From Sporosarcina sp. (GTDB lineage: Bacteria > Bacillota > Bacilli > Bacillales_A > Planococcaceae), in the NCBI GenBank assembly GCA_029263895.1, contig JARIDO010000035.1:244978-308977 (forward strand): DNA of 64,000 nucleotides, written 5' to 3'. The notes under the pieces were generated by a model, which was given only the letters and a program-made list of their open reading frames with translations, searched no databases and was not told where the DNA came from. The position numbers were made by a program, and so were the translations under genes. Below, piece by piece: positions 28,398 through 37,541 of the stretch; position 1 is the stretch's first letter; every line of letters starts with the position of its first letter.

Positions 28398-29690
28398 TTA
28401 CTCTAAGAATTCAAATTCAAAGTCGAGTAGACGAACTGTATCGCCATCTTCTGCTCCACGTTCGCGCAATGCATCGTCAACACCCATACCACGCATTTGT
28501 CTAGCAAACTTTCGAACAGACTGGTCGAAATTGAAGTCCGTCATTTTAAATAGACGCTCAATCGTATCACCCGATAAAACATAAGCACCATCATCATCTC
28601 TAGTAATTTTGAAGCCAGCGCCTTCTGACTCATGTTTATACAAAACAGAAACTTCTTTATCTTCATCTTGAATCTCATGCATTGGGAATTCTTCTGTCGT
28701 TTCAAGTAAATCAGCCACAGCATACAACATTTCGTCTAATCCCTTTCTCGTCAACGCGGATATAGGGAAAATTTGTGCATGCTCATCATTTAACTTTTCC
28801 TTGAATAGCTTGAGATTCTCTTCTGATTCAGGCATGTCCATTTTATTTGCTACAATGATTTGTGGGCGTTCAGTTAGACGTAAATTATATTGTTCAAGTT
28901 CGTTATTTATCGTAACGAAATCATCATATGGATCGCGACCTTCAACAGCAGACATATCAACGACATGGATAATTACACGCGTGCGTTCGATATGACGAAG
29001 AAACTGATGTCCAAGCCCCACTCCTTCATGGGCACCTTCAATTAAACCTGGTAAATCAGCAAGTGCAAATGCACGGCCATCTGATGGTTCAACCATTCCT
29101 AGATTTGGAACTAGCGTTGTAAAATGATAATCAGCAATTTTAGGTTTCGCAGCAGAAACAACCGACAATAATGTTGATTTTCCGACACTTGGGAATCCAA
29201 CTAGACCAGCATCTGCTAATACTTTTAACTCAAGATTTATTTCTCTTTCCACGCCAGGTTCGCCCATTTCAGACAGTTCAGGTGCTGGATTTTGTGGTGT
29301 TGCAAAACGACTATTTCCACGTCCCCCACGTCCACCTTTAGCGATAACTGCCGTCTGGCCGTCCTCAACTAAGTCTGCAATAATTTCGCCAGTTTCTGCA
29401 TCTGTGACAATCGTTCCTGGTGGAACTTTGACGACCATATCTTTAGCGCCACGGCCATGCATATTTTTACTTCCACCATGCTCTCCACGTGGTGCTTTGA
29501 AATGACGCTGATATCGAAAATCCATAAGTGTTCGAAGGCCTTCATCTACTATAAAAATAACATTCGCACCTTTTCCACCGTCACCGCCAGCTGGACCACC
29601 GTATGCAATGTACTTTTCGCGACGAAAAGCAACCATCCCATCACCGCCGTCACCACCTTTTACAAATATCTTAACGTGATCAACAAACAT
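28398..29690 (-). CDS. obg: GTPase Obg (CgtA)
   Basis: Essential ribosome-assembly GTPase also linked to stress and sporulation signalling. The 430-residue protein has the glycine-rich Obg fold (about 1-158, [15 protein letters not shown], then GGKGGRGN-like repeats), the G domain ([10 protein letters not shown]-loop near 165, [10 protein letters not shown]3 near 212, NKMD G4 near 282) and the C-terminal OCT domain present in Bacilli. AGGAGG precedes the ATG. It follows spo0B after 12 bp, the same spo0B-obg pair as in B. subtilis. Confidence 0.98.
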   Translation of the reverse strand: MFVDHVKIFVKGGDGGDGMVAFRREKYIAYGGPAGGDGGKGANVIFIVDEGLRTLMDFRYQRHFKAPRGEHGGSKNMHGRGAKDMVVKVPPGTIVTDAETGEIIADLVEDGQTAVIAKGGRGGRGNSRFATPQNPAPELSEMGEPGVEREINLELKVLADAGLVGFPSVGKSTLLSVVSAAKPKIADYHFTTLVPNLGMVEPSDGRAFALADLPGLIEGAHEGVGLGHQFLRHIERTRVIIHVVDMSAVEGRDPYDDFVTINNELEQYNLRLTERPQIIVANKMDMPESEENLKLFKEKLNDEHAQIFPISALTRKGLDEMLYAVADLLETTEEFPMHEIQDEDKEVSVLYKHESEGAGFKITRDDDGAYVLSGDTIERLFKMTDFNFDQSVRKFARQMRGMGVDDALRERGAEDGDTVRLLDFEFEFLE

Positions 29691-29702
29691 GTATTCTTCC
29701 TC

Positions 29703-30221
29703 CTATCGTCCACTTAACGTGAACGTCCATTGTTCATTTAGCGTTGTTTCTTCGGCATAAAAATGATCGTTTGTTATTGGAATCGACTGCTTCCCTGTCA
29801 GAACTCCTGTTACCTTAATTGTAATTTCCCAAGCTTCAGACGTAGCCTTGACAACAAGGTTAACTTGATATTCATTCATTGGATTGATAGCCATTTCAAC
29901 TTCATTCATTACGCGATTGATATACGTTACGATTTCCTTGTCATCTACACTTCTAGTTCCAGCAATAATATCACATGACAAAGTCGTTTCAAATGAATTA
30001 TATCGCCATGGAAATGTCATCAACCAAGATTCGAGAGCTGGTAAACGAAGTCGTTCTAACATCGCCAGTTGCCTTAAGTTTTCAGTTGACTGTAAGATCT
30101 TTTCTCGTGCTTCAGTTTTTTTATCTAAATCAATATATAGTAAAATCAACTGCAGCTCATTCAAGAAATCATGTCTCGCAAATTTCAGTGCGCCTAGCAT
30201 ATCTAACTCGTTATTTTCCAT
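29703..30221 (-). CDS. spo0B: Sporulation initiation phosphotransferase Spo0B
   Basis: Phosphorelay protein that carries phosphate from Spo0F to Spo0A. From the chosen ATG there are 172 residues. The helical-hairpin motif ARHDFLNELQLI contains the phospho-accepting His (H17 here, equivalent to His30 of B. subtilis). The C-terminal half is a degenerate HATPase-like fold without an ATP-binding N box, as expected. GGTGAT lies just upstream of the ATG; a TTG two codons earlier is the alternative start. Its presence shows a complete-type phosphorelay and a spore-former. Confidence 0.93.
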   Translation of the reverse strand: MENNELDMLGALKFARHDFLNELQLILLYIDLDKKTEAREKILQSTENLRQLAMLERLRLPALESWLMTFPWRYNSFETTLSCDIIAGTRSVDDKEIVTYINRVMNEVEMAINPMNEYQVNLVVKATSEAWEITIKVTGVLTGKQSIPITNDHFYAEETTLNEQWTFTLSGR

Positions 30222-30252
30222 TCTCAATCACCGCCAACCTATTCATGTTTAT

Positions 30253-30261
30253 AGTATAGCA
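30253..30261 (-). promoter_or_regulatory. Extended -10 promoter of spo0B-obg
   Basis: TGCTATACT on the minus strand (TGn plus TATACT) 31 bp before the spo0B start; no good -35 is seen. The preceding rpmA terminator makes a separate promoter necessary. Confidence 0.5.
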
Positions 30262-30292
30262 TTTTTGAACTGTTTATCGTTAAAAATAAGAA

Positions 30293-30319
30293 AAGGACTG
30301 CACATATTATGCAGTCCTT
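30293..30319 (-). terminator. Terminator of rplU-prp-rpmA
   Basis: Perfect stem AAGGACTGCA / TGCAGTCCTT followed by TTCTTATTTTT on the minus strand, 10 bp after rpmA. Confidence 0.88.
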
Positions 30320-30329
30320 CCATCGTATA

Positions 30330-30620
30330 TTATGCTTCCTGAACTTCAGGGTATACGCTGACTTTCTTTTTGTCACGGCCGAAGCGTTCAAAACGAACAA
30401 CACCGTCAACTTTTGCGAAAAGAGTATCATCGCCTCCGCGTCCAACGTTTTCACCTGGGTGAATTTTTGTACCGCGCTGACGATAAAGGATTGAGCCGCC
30501 TGATACGAATTGTCCATCTGCGCGTTTTGCGCCAAGACGTTTCGAATGTGAGTCACGACCGTTCCTAGTAGAACCTACCCCTTTTTTCGATGCGAAAAAC
30601 TGGAGATCTAAACGTAGCAT
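30330..30620 (-). CDS. rpmA: 50S ribosomal protein L27 (with Prp-cleaved N-terminal extension)
   Basis: Large-subunit protein whose N-terminus reaches the peptidyl-transferase centre. The 96-residue precursor starts [14 protein letters not shown]: the short extension ending LQFF/A is the Firmicute signal removed by the Prp protease encoded next door. The remainder is typical L27 ([20 protein letters not shown]). AGGAGG lies six bases before the chosen ATG; a GTG three codons earlier overlaps that ribosome-binding site. Confidence 0.98.
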   Translation of the reverse strand: MLRLDLQFFASKKGVGSTRNGRDSHSKRLGAKRADGQFVSGGSILYRQRGTKIHPGENVGRGGDDTLFAKVDGVVRFERFGRDKKKVSVYPEVQEA

Positions 30621-30632
30621 GTATGCCACCTC

Positions 30633-30962
30633 CTACTTTTTTAGGATAATTTTTATATATTTTCCATAGTCTAGTTCAATCGTCTGTAATGAAACAACCA
30701 TCGCTTTTACAATCAGCTGAATATCGTGATTGTTTTCTGCGTCATCCGGAAAAACAACTTTCAAATACCCGCCTTTAGAGCCTTGCGTAATCTTTGGCGT
30801 TACACCTGTTAGCGCCGTGATGGCATTGACAGCACCAAATGATACCGCAGATGCACCTGCACAAACAAGGTCTTTTCCTTTTTCCGCAAAATCAGCATGC
30901 CCACTCATCTCGAAAGATTGAATATGGCCTAATGCGTGTTCATTGATGATGATTTTAATCAT
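30633..30962 (-). CDS. prp: Ribosomal-processing cysteine protease Prp (YsxB)
   Basis: Cleaves the N-terminal extension of L27. The 109-residue protein carries the catalytic pair at the positions described for the S. aureus enzyme: H22 in SGHADFAEKG and C34 in DLVCAGASAVSFG. It is located between rplU and rpmA, the standard order, with 6 and 12 bp spacing, so enzyme and substrate are co-expressed. Confidence 0.96.
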   Translation of the reverse strand: MIKIIINEHALGHIQSFEMSGHADFAEKGKDLVCAGASAVSFGAVNAITALTGVTPKITQGSKGGYLKVVFPDDAENNHDIQLIVKAMVVSLQTIELDYGKYIKIILKK

Positions 30963-30968
30963 GCCCGC

Positions 30969-31277
30969 TTACAAGTTTATACCGTCAATGACGATTTTTG
31001 TGTATGGCTGACGATGACCTTGCTTTTTGTGGTAGTTCTTTTTCGGCTTGTATTTGTAGACTGTGATTTTTTTAGCGCGGCCCTGTTTAACAACTTTAGC
31101 AGTTACAGAAGCACCTTCCACGAAAGGAACGCCAACTTTCACGTCATCTCCACCTACGAATAGGACTCTATCAAAAGTGACGATTTCGTCAGTTTCTCCA
31201 GCTACTTTTTCAATGTAGATTTCCTGGCCTTTTTCGACTTTGATTTGTTTTCCACCAGTTTCAATAATTGCGTACAT
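30969..31277 (-). CDS. rplU: 50S ribosomal protein L21
   Basis: Primary 23S rRNA-binding protein of the large subunit. The 102-residue protein has the family start [18 protein letters not shown] and end [24 protein letters not shown] precedes the ATG. It is the first gene of rplU-prp-rpmA and is preceded by a structured L21 leader and a strong promoter. Confidence 0.98.
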   Translation of the reverse strand: MYAIIETGGKQIKVEKGQEIYIEKVAGETDEIVTFDRVLFVGGDDVKVGVPFVEGASVTAKVVKQGRAKKITVYKYKPKKNYHKKQGHRQPYTKIVIDGINL

Positions 31278-31284
31278 ACTTGCA

Positions 31285-31379
31285 CCTCCTCTTAGACTCA
31301 GACTCGCCTTCCAAGGTGATCCTTTCGGATGCTTGTACCTTATCAGTGCGGTTGTAGCACGGGTGCTACAAACAATAAC
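31285..31379 (-). promoter_or_regulatory. L21 (rplU) leader RNA
   Basis: The 5' untranslated region folds into a first hairpin TTGTAGCAC/GTGCTACAA and a second domain with AAGGT/ACCTT and ATCC-GAAA-GGAT. This layout matches the ribosomal protein L21 leader known in Bacillales, thought to allow autoregulation by L21. The assignment rests on recalled structure and position. Confidence 0.75.
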
Positions 31380-31385
31380 ATTAAA

Positions 31386-31414
31386 ATATTATCATGTATT
31401 TCGATTCAAGTCAA
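31386..31414 (-). promoter_or_regulatory. Sigma-A promoter of rplU-prp-rpmA
   Basis: TTGACT (31409-31414), a 17-bp spacer and TAATAT (31386-31391) on the minus strand. The -35 lies inside the last codons of spoIVFB. Confidence 0.8.
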
Positions 31415-32017
31415 ATGATTCTTTTTAATTTCATTAAACGCACGCTCATATTTTCTAAATCTAAATGCAGAAATATTTTGACTGAGTAGAAATATAGCTA
31501 GTAAAAGATATGAAATCGAGTTTGGTAGCTCTATTAATAAAAAGAAAATTATCAAGCTGAAAAACATTATAGAATGAATTAGAAACACAGTTTGCACATG
31601 ATAAGGAGATGATTTTTTTTCAAAATACACAACAAGCGCTTGTCCTCCATCTAACGGTAGCACTGGTAGTAAATTGATAACCAACAGCGCTATTTGAACA
31701 CGTATAATTTGTTCCTTATCCGGTATATTCAACAGAATAATTACCATCAACAAGAAAAGTGTTGCAACAGGTCCACCTAACGCAACAATAAATCTAGCCT
31801 TACGTGTACTTTGTGCCTTATTCCAAAAAACGATTTCGCCTCCATAAGGCATAATTGTACATTTTTTAATTCGCAACCCTACATACTTTGCTGCAATAAT
31901 ATGCCCAGCTTCATGGAATAATAATGAGCTAAAGATAATTGCATACGCAGATAGTCCATCTAAAAAGAGTAACATCATAAAAAGTGGCAACAATACTGGA
32001 TGAAGCTTAAATTTCAT
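31406..32017 (-). CDS. spoIVFB: Sporulation intramembrane metalloprotease SpoIVFB
   Basis: Site-2-type (M50B) protease in the outer forespore membrane that cleaves pro-sigma-K. The 203-residue, six-helix protein has the zinc motif HEAGH at 35-39 and the second metal motif LLPVLPLDGG with D123. Its ATG overlaps the spoIVFA stop (TAATG), so both are made from one transcript. The neighbouring bofC was not found in the window, so the upstream signalling route cannot be described. Confidence 0.95.
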   Translation of the reverse strand: MKFKLHPVLLPLFMMLLFLDGLSAYAIIFSSLLFHEAGHIIAAKYVGLRIKKCTIMPYGGEIVFWNKAQSTRKARFIVALGGPVATLFLLMVIILLNIPDKEQIIRVQIALLVINLLPVLPLDGGQALVVYFEKKSSPYHVQTVFLIHSIMFFSLIIFFLLIELPNSISYLLLAIFLLSQNISAFRFRKYERAFNEIKKNHLT

Positions 32018-32565
32018 TACTCAGAACCAGAAAGATAGGTGGGTATAAGAGACGGATCTAATTTAACACCATCTCGTTTAACCATTAGAAAAACTGTCTC
32101 ATCTGACATAACAGCGAGCTTATCACCTTTTTTCACGGCTGTATAAGGTAGTTTTGAAAATTCACGAACAAACCCATAAGTCACTTCATCACCGTCATTA
32201 TATAAAACTGTAACCGTTTTACCAGATTGACGAGTATAACCCGTAAAAGTAATCAACCCATTATTTAGTGCAGTAATAGCAAATGGTTGTGCGTATGAAA
32301 TAACAACTCCATCCTCGTAAGGTTGAATCGATTCATAATTTGCAAATGTATTTAAAACGTTAGGCTCTCCAGATACAACAATTTTTTCATCAGATGTATC
32401 GTTAAAAAAAGCACTCACCCATTTTTTAATTTCAAGAAAGTCTTTACCAGTAGTCACATATTGTGTAACAGGCTGATTGATGACACCTTTCTCTTCAAGC
32501 TTAGACATCCCTACAACCGTTAACACCAATAGAACTGCAATCATCCATTTTACTTTCAATTTCAC
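32017..32565 (-). CDS. spoIVFA: SpoIVFB regulator SpoIVFA (degenerate M23 domain)
   Basis: Membrane anchor and inhibitor-scaffold of SpoIVFB. The 182-residue protein has one N-terminal transmembrane helix (about 8-22) and a C-terminal LytM/M23-like domain (about 95-165: NGLITFTGYTRQSGKTVTV, VKKGDKLAV) that lacks the zinc His ligands, so it should not be a peptidase. It is shorter than B. subtilis SpoIVFA (264 residues, recalled). GTG start. A sigma-E-like promoter lies just upstream. Confidence 0.85.
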   Translation of the reverse strand: MKLKVKWMIAVLLVLTVVGMSKLEEKGVINQPVTQYVTTGKDFLEIKKWVSAFFNDTSDEKIVVSGEPNVLNTFANYESIQPYEDGVVISYAQPFAITALNNGLITFTGYTRQSGKTVTVLYNDGDEVTYGFVREFSKLPYTAVKKGDKLAVMSDETVFLMVKRDGVKLDPSLIPTYLSGSE

Positions 32566-32589
32566 CTAACCTCACCACCTGTTTTTTTC

Positions 32590-32618
32590 AGTATATGCAA
32601 GGTTGTGAATTATTATTA
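32590..32618 (-). promoter_or_regulatory. Candidate sigma-E promoter of spoIVFA-spoIVFB
   Basis: TAATAAT (32612-32618) and CATATACT (32590-32597) with a 14-bp spacer on the minus strand; 6/7 and 7/8 matches to the sigma-E consensus, 25 bp before the gene. Confidence 0.6.
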
Positions 32619-32753
32619 TGGACATGCAATAAGAAAAAAAGCAGTTTATAAAAAAAGCATGACTTTATTTACTTTGTAATATAAGACTATCGAAAAGTAG
32701 GTTGTACAATAAATGTCGTCGGCAAAAAATATCCATTTCCATACAAATAAAAA

Positions 32754-32780
32754 GTCAACTCAGTATTGTGCTGAGTTGAC
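32754..32780 (-). terminator. Terminator of the mre-min operon after minD
   Basis: Perfect stem GTCAACTCAG / CTGAGTTGAC with a 7-nt loop, followed by TTTTTATTTG on the minus strand. Confidence 0.9.
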
Positions 32781-32787
32781 GTCATAA

Positions 32788-33585
32788 TTATTTTGTAAAA
32801 ACTAATTTCACTTTTTGGAAGAAGCTAGGCTTCCCTGTATCAACGGACATTAATGGAACAGATTCTCCAAGTATTCTACGTGCAATATTACGATACCCAA
32901 TTGCAGCAGGATTTGCTGGATTCATAACAACAGGTTCACCTTTATTTGATGAAGAAATTACTTTCTCATCATCCAAAACGATGCCTAATAAGTCAATGGA
33001 TAGATGTGTCGTTATGTCGTTCACATCTAATGCATCACCGCTAGCTGTTAAGTTCCGTCTTATACGATTAATAATTAACTTTGGTGGCTCTATATCTTCC
33101 TGTTCGAGCAAACCAATAATCCTATCTGCGTCACGTACAGCTGAGATTTCCGGTGTCGTCACTACAATCGCTCGATCTGCACCAGCAACCGCGTTTTTAA
33201 AACCTTGTTCAATGCCTGCTGGACAATCAATTAAGACATAATCATAGTCTCTTTTCAAATCAGATATTAACACTTTCATTTCATCCACATTTATAGCATT
33301 CTTGTCAGTTGTTTGGGCTGCAGGTAATAAGAATAGACCGTTTTCAAAACGTTTATCCTTTACTAACGCTTGTTGCACTTTACAACGACCTTTAATGACA
33401 TCAACAATGTCATAAATGATGCGATTTTCAAGACCTAGGATAACATCTAGATTGCGCAAACCAATATCTGTATCAACAAGACAAACTTTTTTACCTTGAA
33501 GGGCCAATGCGGTTCCAAGGTTAGCTGATGTTGTTGTTTTCCCAACCCCACCCTTACCTGATGTTATAACGATTGCTTCTCCCAC
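32788..33585 (-). CDS. minD: Septum site-determining ATPase MinD
   Basis: Membrane-associated ATPase that recruits MinC and keeps the division ring off the poles. The 265-residue protein has the deviant Walker A GKGGVGKTT at about 10-18, the switch region DCPAGIEQG and a C-terminal amphipathic helix (SFFQKVKLVF) for membrane targeting. GTG start with AAAGGAGG at the minC end. Last gene of mreB-mreC-mreD-minC-minD. Confidence 0.97.
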   Translation of the reverse strand: MGEAIVITSGKGGVGKTTTSANLGTALALQGKKVCLVDTDIGLRNLDVILGLENRIIYDIVDVIKGRCKVQQALVKDKRFENGLFLLPAAQTTDKNAINVDEMKVLISDLKRDYDYVLIDCPAGIEQGFKNAVAGADRAIVVTTPEISAVRDADRIIGLLEQEDIEPPKLIINRIRRNLTASGDALDVNDITTHLSIDLLGIVLDDEKVISSSNKGEPVVMNPANPAAIGYRNIARRILGESVPLMSVDTGKPSFFQKVKLVFTK

Positions 33586-33587
33586 AA

Positions 33588-34268
33588 TTAGCTACCTCCT
33601 TTAAATGATGATATTTCTGGTCGAAGAATTCTTAGTTCTTGTAGTCGATCAATTGCAATGAAACCGTTGGAGTGAATATAGGCACATTCCATTTCAGGAT
33701 GTTCAGATAAAACCTTTAACTCATCAGTCATTATCTCTATTTTATCAGCAATCATCAGATGTGTCGCCTCAAGCCAAGAAGCTGCGATAACTGCATGGTT
33801 ATTTCCTTTAGCTCCAGCGTGTGCAATCCCTTTTAATCTACCAAGAATATAGATATTACCTGATGCCACAACTCGTCCATTTGGATTAACGTCTCCGATG
33901 ACAACAAGATCACCTTCCGCGGTCACAACTTGACCAGACCGTATAATTCCCACATACGTTTCAGACTGCGACTCTAAAACTTTACGATTGCATTCTTCCA
34001 TCGTAATGACATCACTTTGAATTTTTGAAACCCTAAGATTTGGAGATATATGAATGATATTAATGATCTCTTTTAATTCTTCTTCATTGCAAAAACGGTT
34101 TCCTGTATGGACACGTACTTCAGCGACACCTTCAAGACCGTCATCACTAACTTTTTTTCGAAGTTCAGTGAGCATATCCGAATATGCACATTTGTCGTCG
34201 AGTTTTAGAACTAGACCATCTTTTGTTCCTTTAATCGTTACATACTGCTGTTTCGTAATTTGCGTCAC
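33588..34268 (-). CDS. minC: Septum site-determining protein MinC
   Basis: FtsZ-polymerisation inhibitor that works with MinD. From the chosen start there are 226 residues: an N-terminal FtsZ-binding domain (YVTIKGTKDGLVLKLDD...) and a C-terminal beta-helix dimer domain with GDVNPNGRVVASGNIYILG, the MinC signature. The GTG with AGAGGAG upstream is preferred; a GTG seven codons earlier overlaps the mreD stop (GTGA) and has no ribosome-binding site, although coupling there is possible. Confidence 0.95.
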   Translation of the reverse strand: MTQITKQQYVTIKGTKDGLVLKLDDKCAYSDMLTELRKKVSDDGLEGVAEVRVHTGNRFCNEEELKEIINIIHISPNLRVSKIQSDVITMEECNRKVLESQSETYVGIIRSGQVVTAEGDLVVIGDVNPNGRVVASGNIYILGRLKGIAHAGAKGNNHAVIAASWLEATHLMIADKIEIMTDELKVLSEHPEMECAYIHSNGFIAIDRLQELRILRPEISSFKGGS

Positions 34269-34285
34269 CTCATATTCTCCTCTAT

Positions 34286-34810
34286 TCACATGAATTCATT
34301 TTGTTGATGTAAATCTTTATCTAAAAATAAAACTTTAAAAAACCAGCTGAACATACCAATATAGAGTGAGTTAGCTATCATCGTTGGTAAAAGTCTAGAT
34401 GTCACAAACTCACCAAATGAAATTGATGTTAACGAAATTAGCCCTGCGAAAAAGTAAGACAGTATTTCGAGAACAATAATCATTACCAACGACAACAACA
34501 TCACAGTCGTCATATCCCTATAAACATGTTTAATAAGGAAAACTGCTAACAGGCATATTACAGGATATAGAAATGCGTATAAACCAATAATATCAATGTG
34601 ATACATATCATACAAGAGCCCAAGTATAATTCCATAAAGGACAGCATCTTTACGGCTATAATATACAGCAATAAATATTAAGTAAACAATTACGAAACGA
34701 GGTACAAGCGTGTACTGTTCGCCTCCTATATCAACCGGTGAAAAAAGACTGAAAACTGGTTCAAAGAAAAACAGTAAAACACCAATTAAAGGAAAAATGA
34801 ATCGAATCAT
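34286..34810 (-). CDS. mreD: Rod shape-determining protein MreD
   Basis: Polytopic membrane partner of MreC in the elongasome. The 174-residue protein has about five or six transmembrane helices and the motif FIAVYYSRKDAVLYGIILGLLYDMYH typical of MreD (only the ends cited: VLYGIILGLLYDMYH). Its ATG overlaps the mreC stop (ATGA). Confidence 0.93.
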   Translation of the reverse strand: MIRFIFPLIGVLLFFFEPVFSLFSPVDIGGEQYTLVPRFVIVYLIFIAVYYSRKDAVLYGIILGLLYDMYHIDIIGLYAFLYPVICLLAVFLIKHVYRDMTTVMLLSLVMIIVLEILSYFFAGLISLTSISFGEFVTSRLLPTMIANSLYIGMFSWFFKVLFLDKDLHQQNEFM

Positions 34811-35727
34811 GATTCATCCTCCCCTTCTTTGGATTTAACCTTTTCATCTGCTTCTGCGCCAGCCGTATCGGAACCATCCGTTCCATCTGCTGTAACTGAT
34901 TTCCTTTTAACAATAACAACATGATCTAATAATGTGAATTTAGCAGCAGGACGTACATAAACAAGTTTCGTTAACCCGTAATCATCTGTTGAAACTTCTG
35001 TCACTTCACCTATTAGTAAACCTTTAGGGAAAATCCCTCCAAGTCCCGAAGACTCAACTTTCCCACCGACTTTAATCTTCGTATTTGTTTCAATACGCTT
35101 CATAATTAGTTCGCTACGTTCTTTGTCAAAACCGACTGTCAATCCATAAACAGGATCCTCATCAGCTATGACTGAAGCAACCCGGGAATTCAAGTTTTCC
35201 GTAGATAGTAATTCTACCGTGGAAGTAGTACGGGTAACAAGAATAACTTTTCCTATTAAACCATCCGCCGTAATAACAGCCATATTTTTTTCTACACCGT
35301 CCGCTTTTCCTTTATCAACGATAACTTTTTCTTCCCACTGATCAGGATTTCTGGAAATAACGGTTGCATGAATCGAATCAAATTGACGCAAGTTGTCTTC
35401 TTTACCAATCAATTCAAGTAATCTTTTATTCTCTTCTCGAATATCAGTTAATTCAACTTGTCCAGCAGCATATTCACTAAGTCTAGATTTTAACTGTTTA
35501 TTTTCTTCATATGTATTCAAAATCCCATCAATGTTCCCAATGACGCCTGTGATGTATTGTGCCGGCTTGGAAAAAACAGATTGTCCGAAGCCGACTACAT
35601 CTTTAATGATTTGTTCAGGTAAAGTGGCGTTTTGTCGGTCCTTAAGGGAGAATGAAATCAATGCCACAAGGACGATTACGCCCACAAGCAGTAATATCAA
35701 ACGTTTATTCGAAAAAAATTGCGGCAT
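34807..35727 (-). CDS. mreC: Rod shape-determining protein MreC
   Basis: Single-pass membrane protein linking MreB filaments to cell-wall synthases. The 306-residue protein has an N-terminal transmembrane helix (about 9-26), a coiled coil (about 65-105), the MreC beta-barrel domain with AVITADGLIGKV and LIGEVTEV, and an acidic low-complexity tail (DGTDGSDTAGAEADEK). GGGAGG precedes the ATG; 18 bp separate it from mreB. Confidence 0.95.
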   Translation of the reverse strand: MPQFFSNKRLILLLVGVIVLVALISFSLKDRQNATLPEQIIKDVVGFGQSVFSKPAQYITGVIGNIDGILNTYEENKQLKSRLSEYAAGQVELTDIREENKRLLELIGKEDNLRQFDSIHATVISRNPDQWEEKVIVDKGKADGVEKNMAVITADGLIGKVILVTRTTSTVELLSTENLNSRVASVIADEDPVYGLTVGFDKERSELIMKRIETNTKIKVGGKVESSGLGGIFPKGLLIGEVTEVSTDDYGLTKLVYVRPAAKFTLLDHVVIVKRKSVTADGTDGSDTAGAEADEKVKSKEGEDES

Positions 35728-35745
35728 TGCTCAAGTCCTCCCTCA

Positions 35746-36762
35746 TTATCTCGCTTGCATTTTCTTGATAAGTTCAAAGTTATCAAGTGCTTTGCCAGTA
35801 CCGATTGCAACGCAATCTAATGGATCTTCTGCAATGAAAACAGGCATATTCGTTTCATCAGAAATTACTTTATCAAGATTCGCTAGTAAAGACCCACCAC
35901 CTGTCAGAACAATTCCGCGTTCCATAACATCAGATGATAATTCTGGTGGTGTTGTTTCTAACGTCTTTTTCACACCATCAATGATTTGAGTAATCGATTC
36001 TTTAAGTGCTTCTACGATTTCGTCAGAAGAAATTTCAATCGTTTTAGGGAGTCCAGTCACAAGGTCGCGACCACGGATTTCCATCTTGTCTACTAAATCA
36101 ATTACTTTAGCAGAACCAATTTCAATTTTAATGGCTTCAGCAGTTCGCTCACCAATTGTTAGATTATACATTTTACGAATATAAGTCGTGATGGCAGTAT
36201 CCATTGTATCGCCACCTACACGGACTGATTCACTCGTTACAATACCACCAAGTGAAATAACAGCTACTTCAGTCGTTCCACCACCAATGTCAACAACCAT
36301 ACTACCAGTAGGCTCCCAAACAGGTAGATTAGCACCAATAGCCGCTGCAAAAGGCTCTTCAATTGTAAAAGCATCTTTAGCTCCAGCTTGTCTTGACGCA
36401 TCAATAACAGCGCGTTGTTCAACCGACGTTATGCCATAAGGAACGCAAATCATAACATTAGGCTTTTTAAACGAACCGCCAGCTGCCTTCATTGCTTCTT
36501 TCATATAGTGCTCAATCATTGCTGTTGTAATTTCAAAGTCCGCAATAACGCCGTCCTTCATCGGACGTGTTGCCACGATAGACCCTGGTGTACGACCTAT
36601 CATATTTCTTGCAGCACTACCTACTGCTACAATTTCTCCCGTATGTGTATTCTTAGCTACTACAGATGGTTCACGTAGTACAATACCTTTTCCTTTAATA
36701 AAAACTAACGTATTTGCTGTGCCGAGATCAATCCCGACATCTCTAGATCCAAAACCAAACAA
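35746..36762 (-). CDS. mreB: Rod shape-determining actin homologue MreB
   Basis: Bacterial actin that directs lateral wall growth. The 338-residue protein has the actin-fold phosphate motifs ([19 protein letters not shown] near the start, [20 protein letters not shown] near 160, [11 protein letters not shown] near 285). TTG start preceded by AGGAGAAAGGA. A TATAAT (36822-36827, minus) lies upstream with a poor -35, so mreB may begin a transcript that also carries mreC, mreD, minC and minD; radC may feed into it. Confidence 0.97.
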   Translation of the reverse strand: MFGFGSRDVGIDLGTANTLVFIKGKGIVLREPSVVAKNTHTGEIVAVGSAARNMIGRTPGSIVATRPMKDGVIADFEITTAMIEHYMKEAMKAAGGSFKKPNVMICVPYGITSVEQRAVIDASRQAGAKDAFTIEEPFAAAIGANLPVWEPTGSMVVDIGGGTTEVAVISLGGIVTSESVRVGGDTMDTAITTYIRKMYNLTIGERTAEAIKIEIGSAKVIDLVDKMEIRGRDLVTGLPKTIEISSDEIVEALKESITQIIDGVKKTLETTPPELSSDVMERGIVLTGGGSLLANLDKVISDETNMPVFIAEDPLDCVAIGTGKALDNFELIKKMQAR

Positions 36763-36853
36763 ATTTGTTCTTCCTTTCTCCTCGACCGCTTAAGAGCAAT
36801 CTTCATGAAATGATACAATACATTATAACTGATAGGAGAAAAAAATTACAGTG

Positions 36854-37528
36854 TCACATGTACCCTTTTTCTTTTAGGCTTATAAATTTTTGATCTCCGA
36901 TGATGACATGATCCAACAACTCAATGCCCATTATCGTGCCTGCCTCTATCAGTCTTTTTGTTACTTCGATGTCTTCTGGAGACGGTAGCGGATGGCCTGA
37001 CGGATGATTATGTGCAACTATTATAGATGCAGCAGAACGCTTTACAGCTTCTCTAAAAATCTCCCTTGGATGTACAATTGAAGAATTGAGACTACCAATG
37101 AAAATTGTTTGTTTGTGCAACACTTCGTTTTTCACATTTAGAAATAGTACTACAAAATGTTCTTGGTTAAGCGATGACATATCTGTCATTAGGTAAGCTG
37201 CGGCATCTTCTGGCGAACGAACTGAATATTTACCATCAGAATGTTTACGGTATAAACGTTTCCCTATTTCAGCTGCGGCCAATATTTGAACAGCTTTTGC
37301 TTTACCTATCCCTTTAACAGTGATTAACTCTTCTAGTGTTACGTCTTTCAAATCCTGTATCTTATCAAACGAAGTAAGTATTCGATTCGCTAATATAAGA
37401 ACAGACTCTTGCTTAGTACCTGTTCTTAGAAGTATAGCGATAAGTTCTTGATTCGACAAACTTGCAGCGCCTTGATTAATAAGTCTCTCACGTGGCCTGT
37501 CCGAGATATGTACATCTCTAATCATCAT
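36854..37528 (-). CDS. radC: RadC-family JAMM-domain protein
   Basis: Conserved DNA-repair-associated protein whose exact role is unsettled. The 224-residue protein has an N-terminal helix-hairpin-helix region (LITVKGIGKAKAVQILAA) and a C-terminal JAMM/MPN metalloprotease-like domain with HNHPSGHPLPSPED (H-x-H-x7-S-x2-D). The start chosen (MMIRDVHISDRPRERL) matches the family beginning; an in-frame extension upstream would overlap the preceding gene. It precedes mreB as in B. subtilis, but maf, expected before it, is absent. Confidence 0.93.
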   Translation of the reverse strand: MMIRDVHISDRPRERLINQGAASLSNQELIAILLRTGTKQESVLILANRILTSFDKIQDLKDVTLEELITVKGIGKAKAVQILAAAEIGKRLYRKHSDGKYSVRSPEDAAAYLMTDMSSLNQEHFVVLFLNVKNEVLHKQTIFIGSLNSSIVHPREIFREAVKRSAASIIVAHNHPSGHPLPSPEDIEVTKRLIEAGTIMGIELLDHVIIGDQKFISLKEKGYM

Positions 37529-37541
37529 TGTCGTCTCTAAA

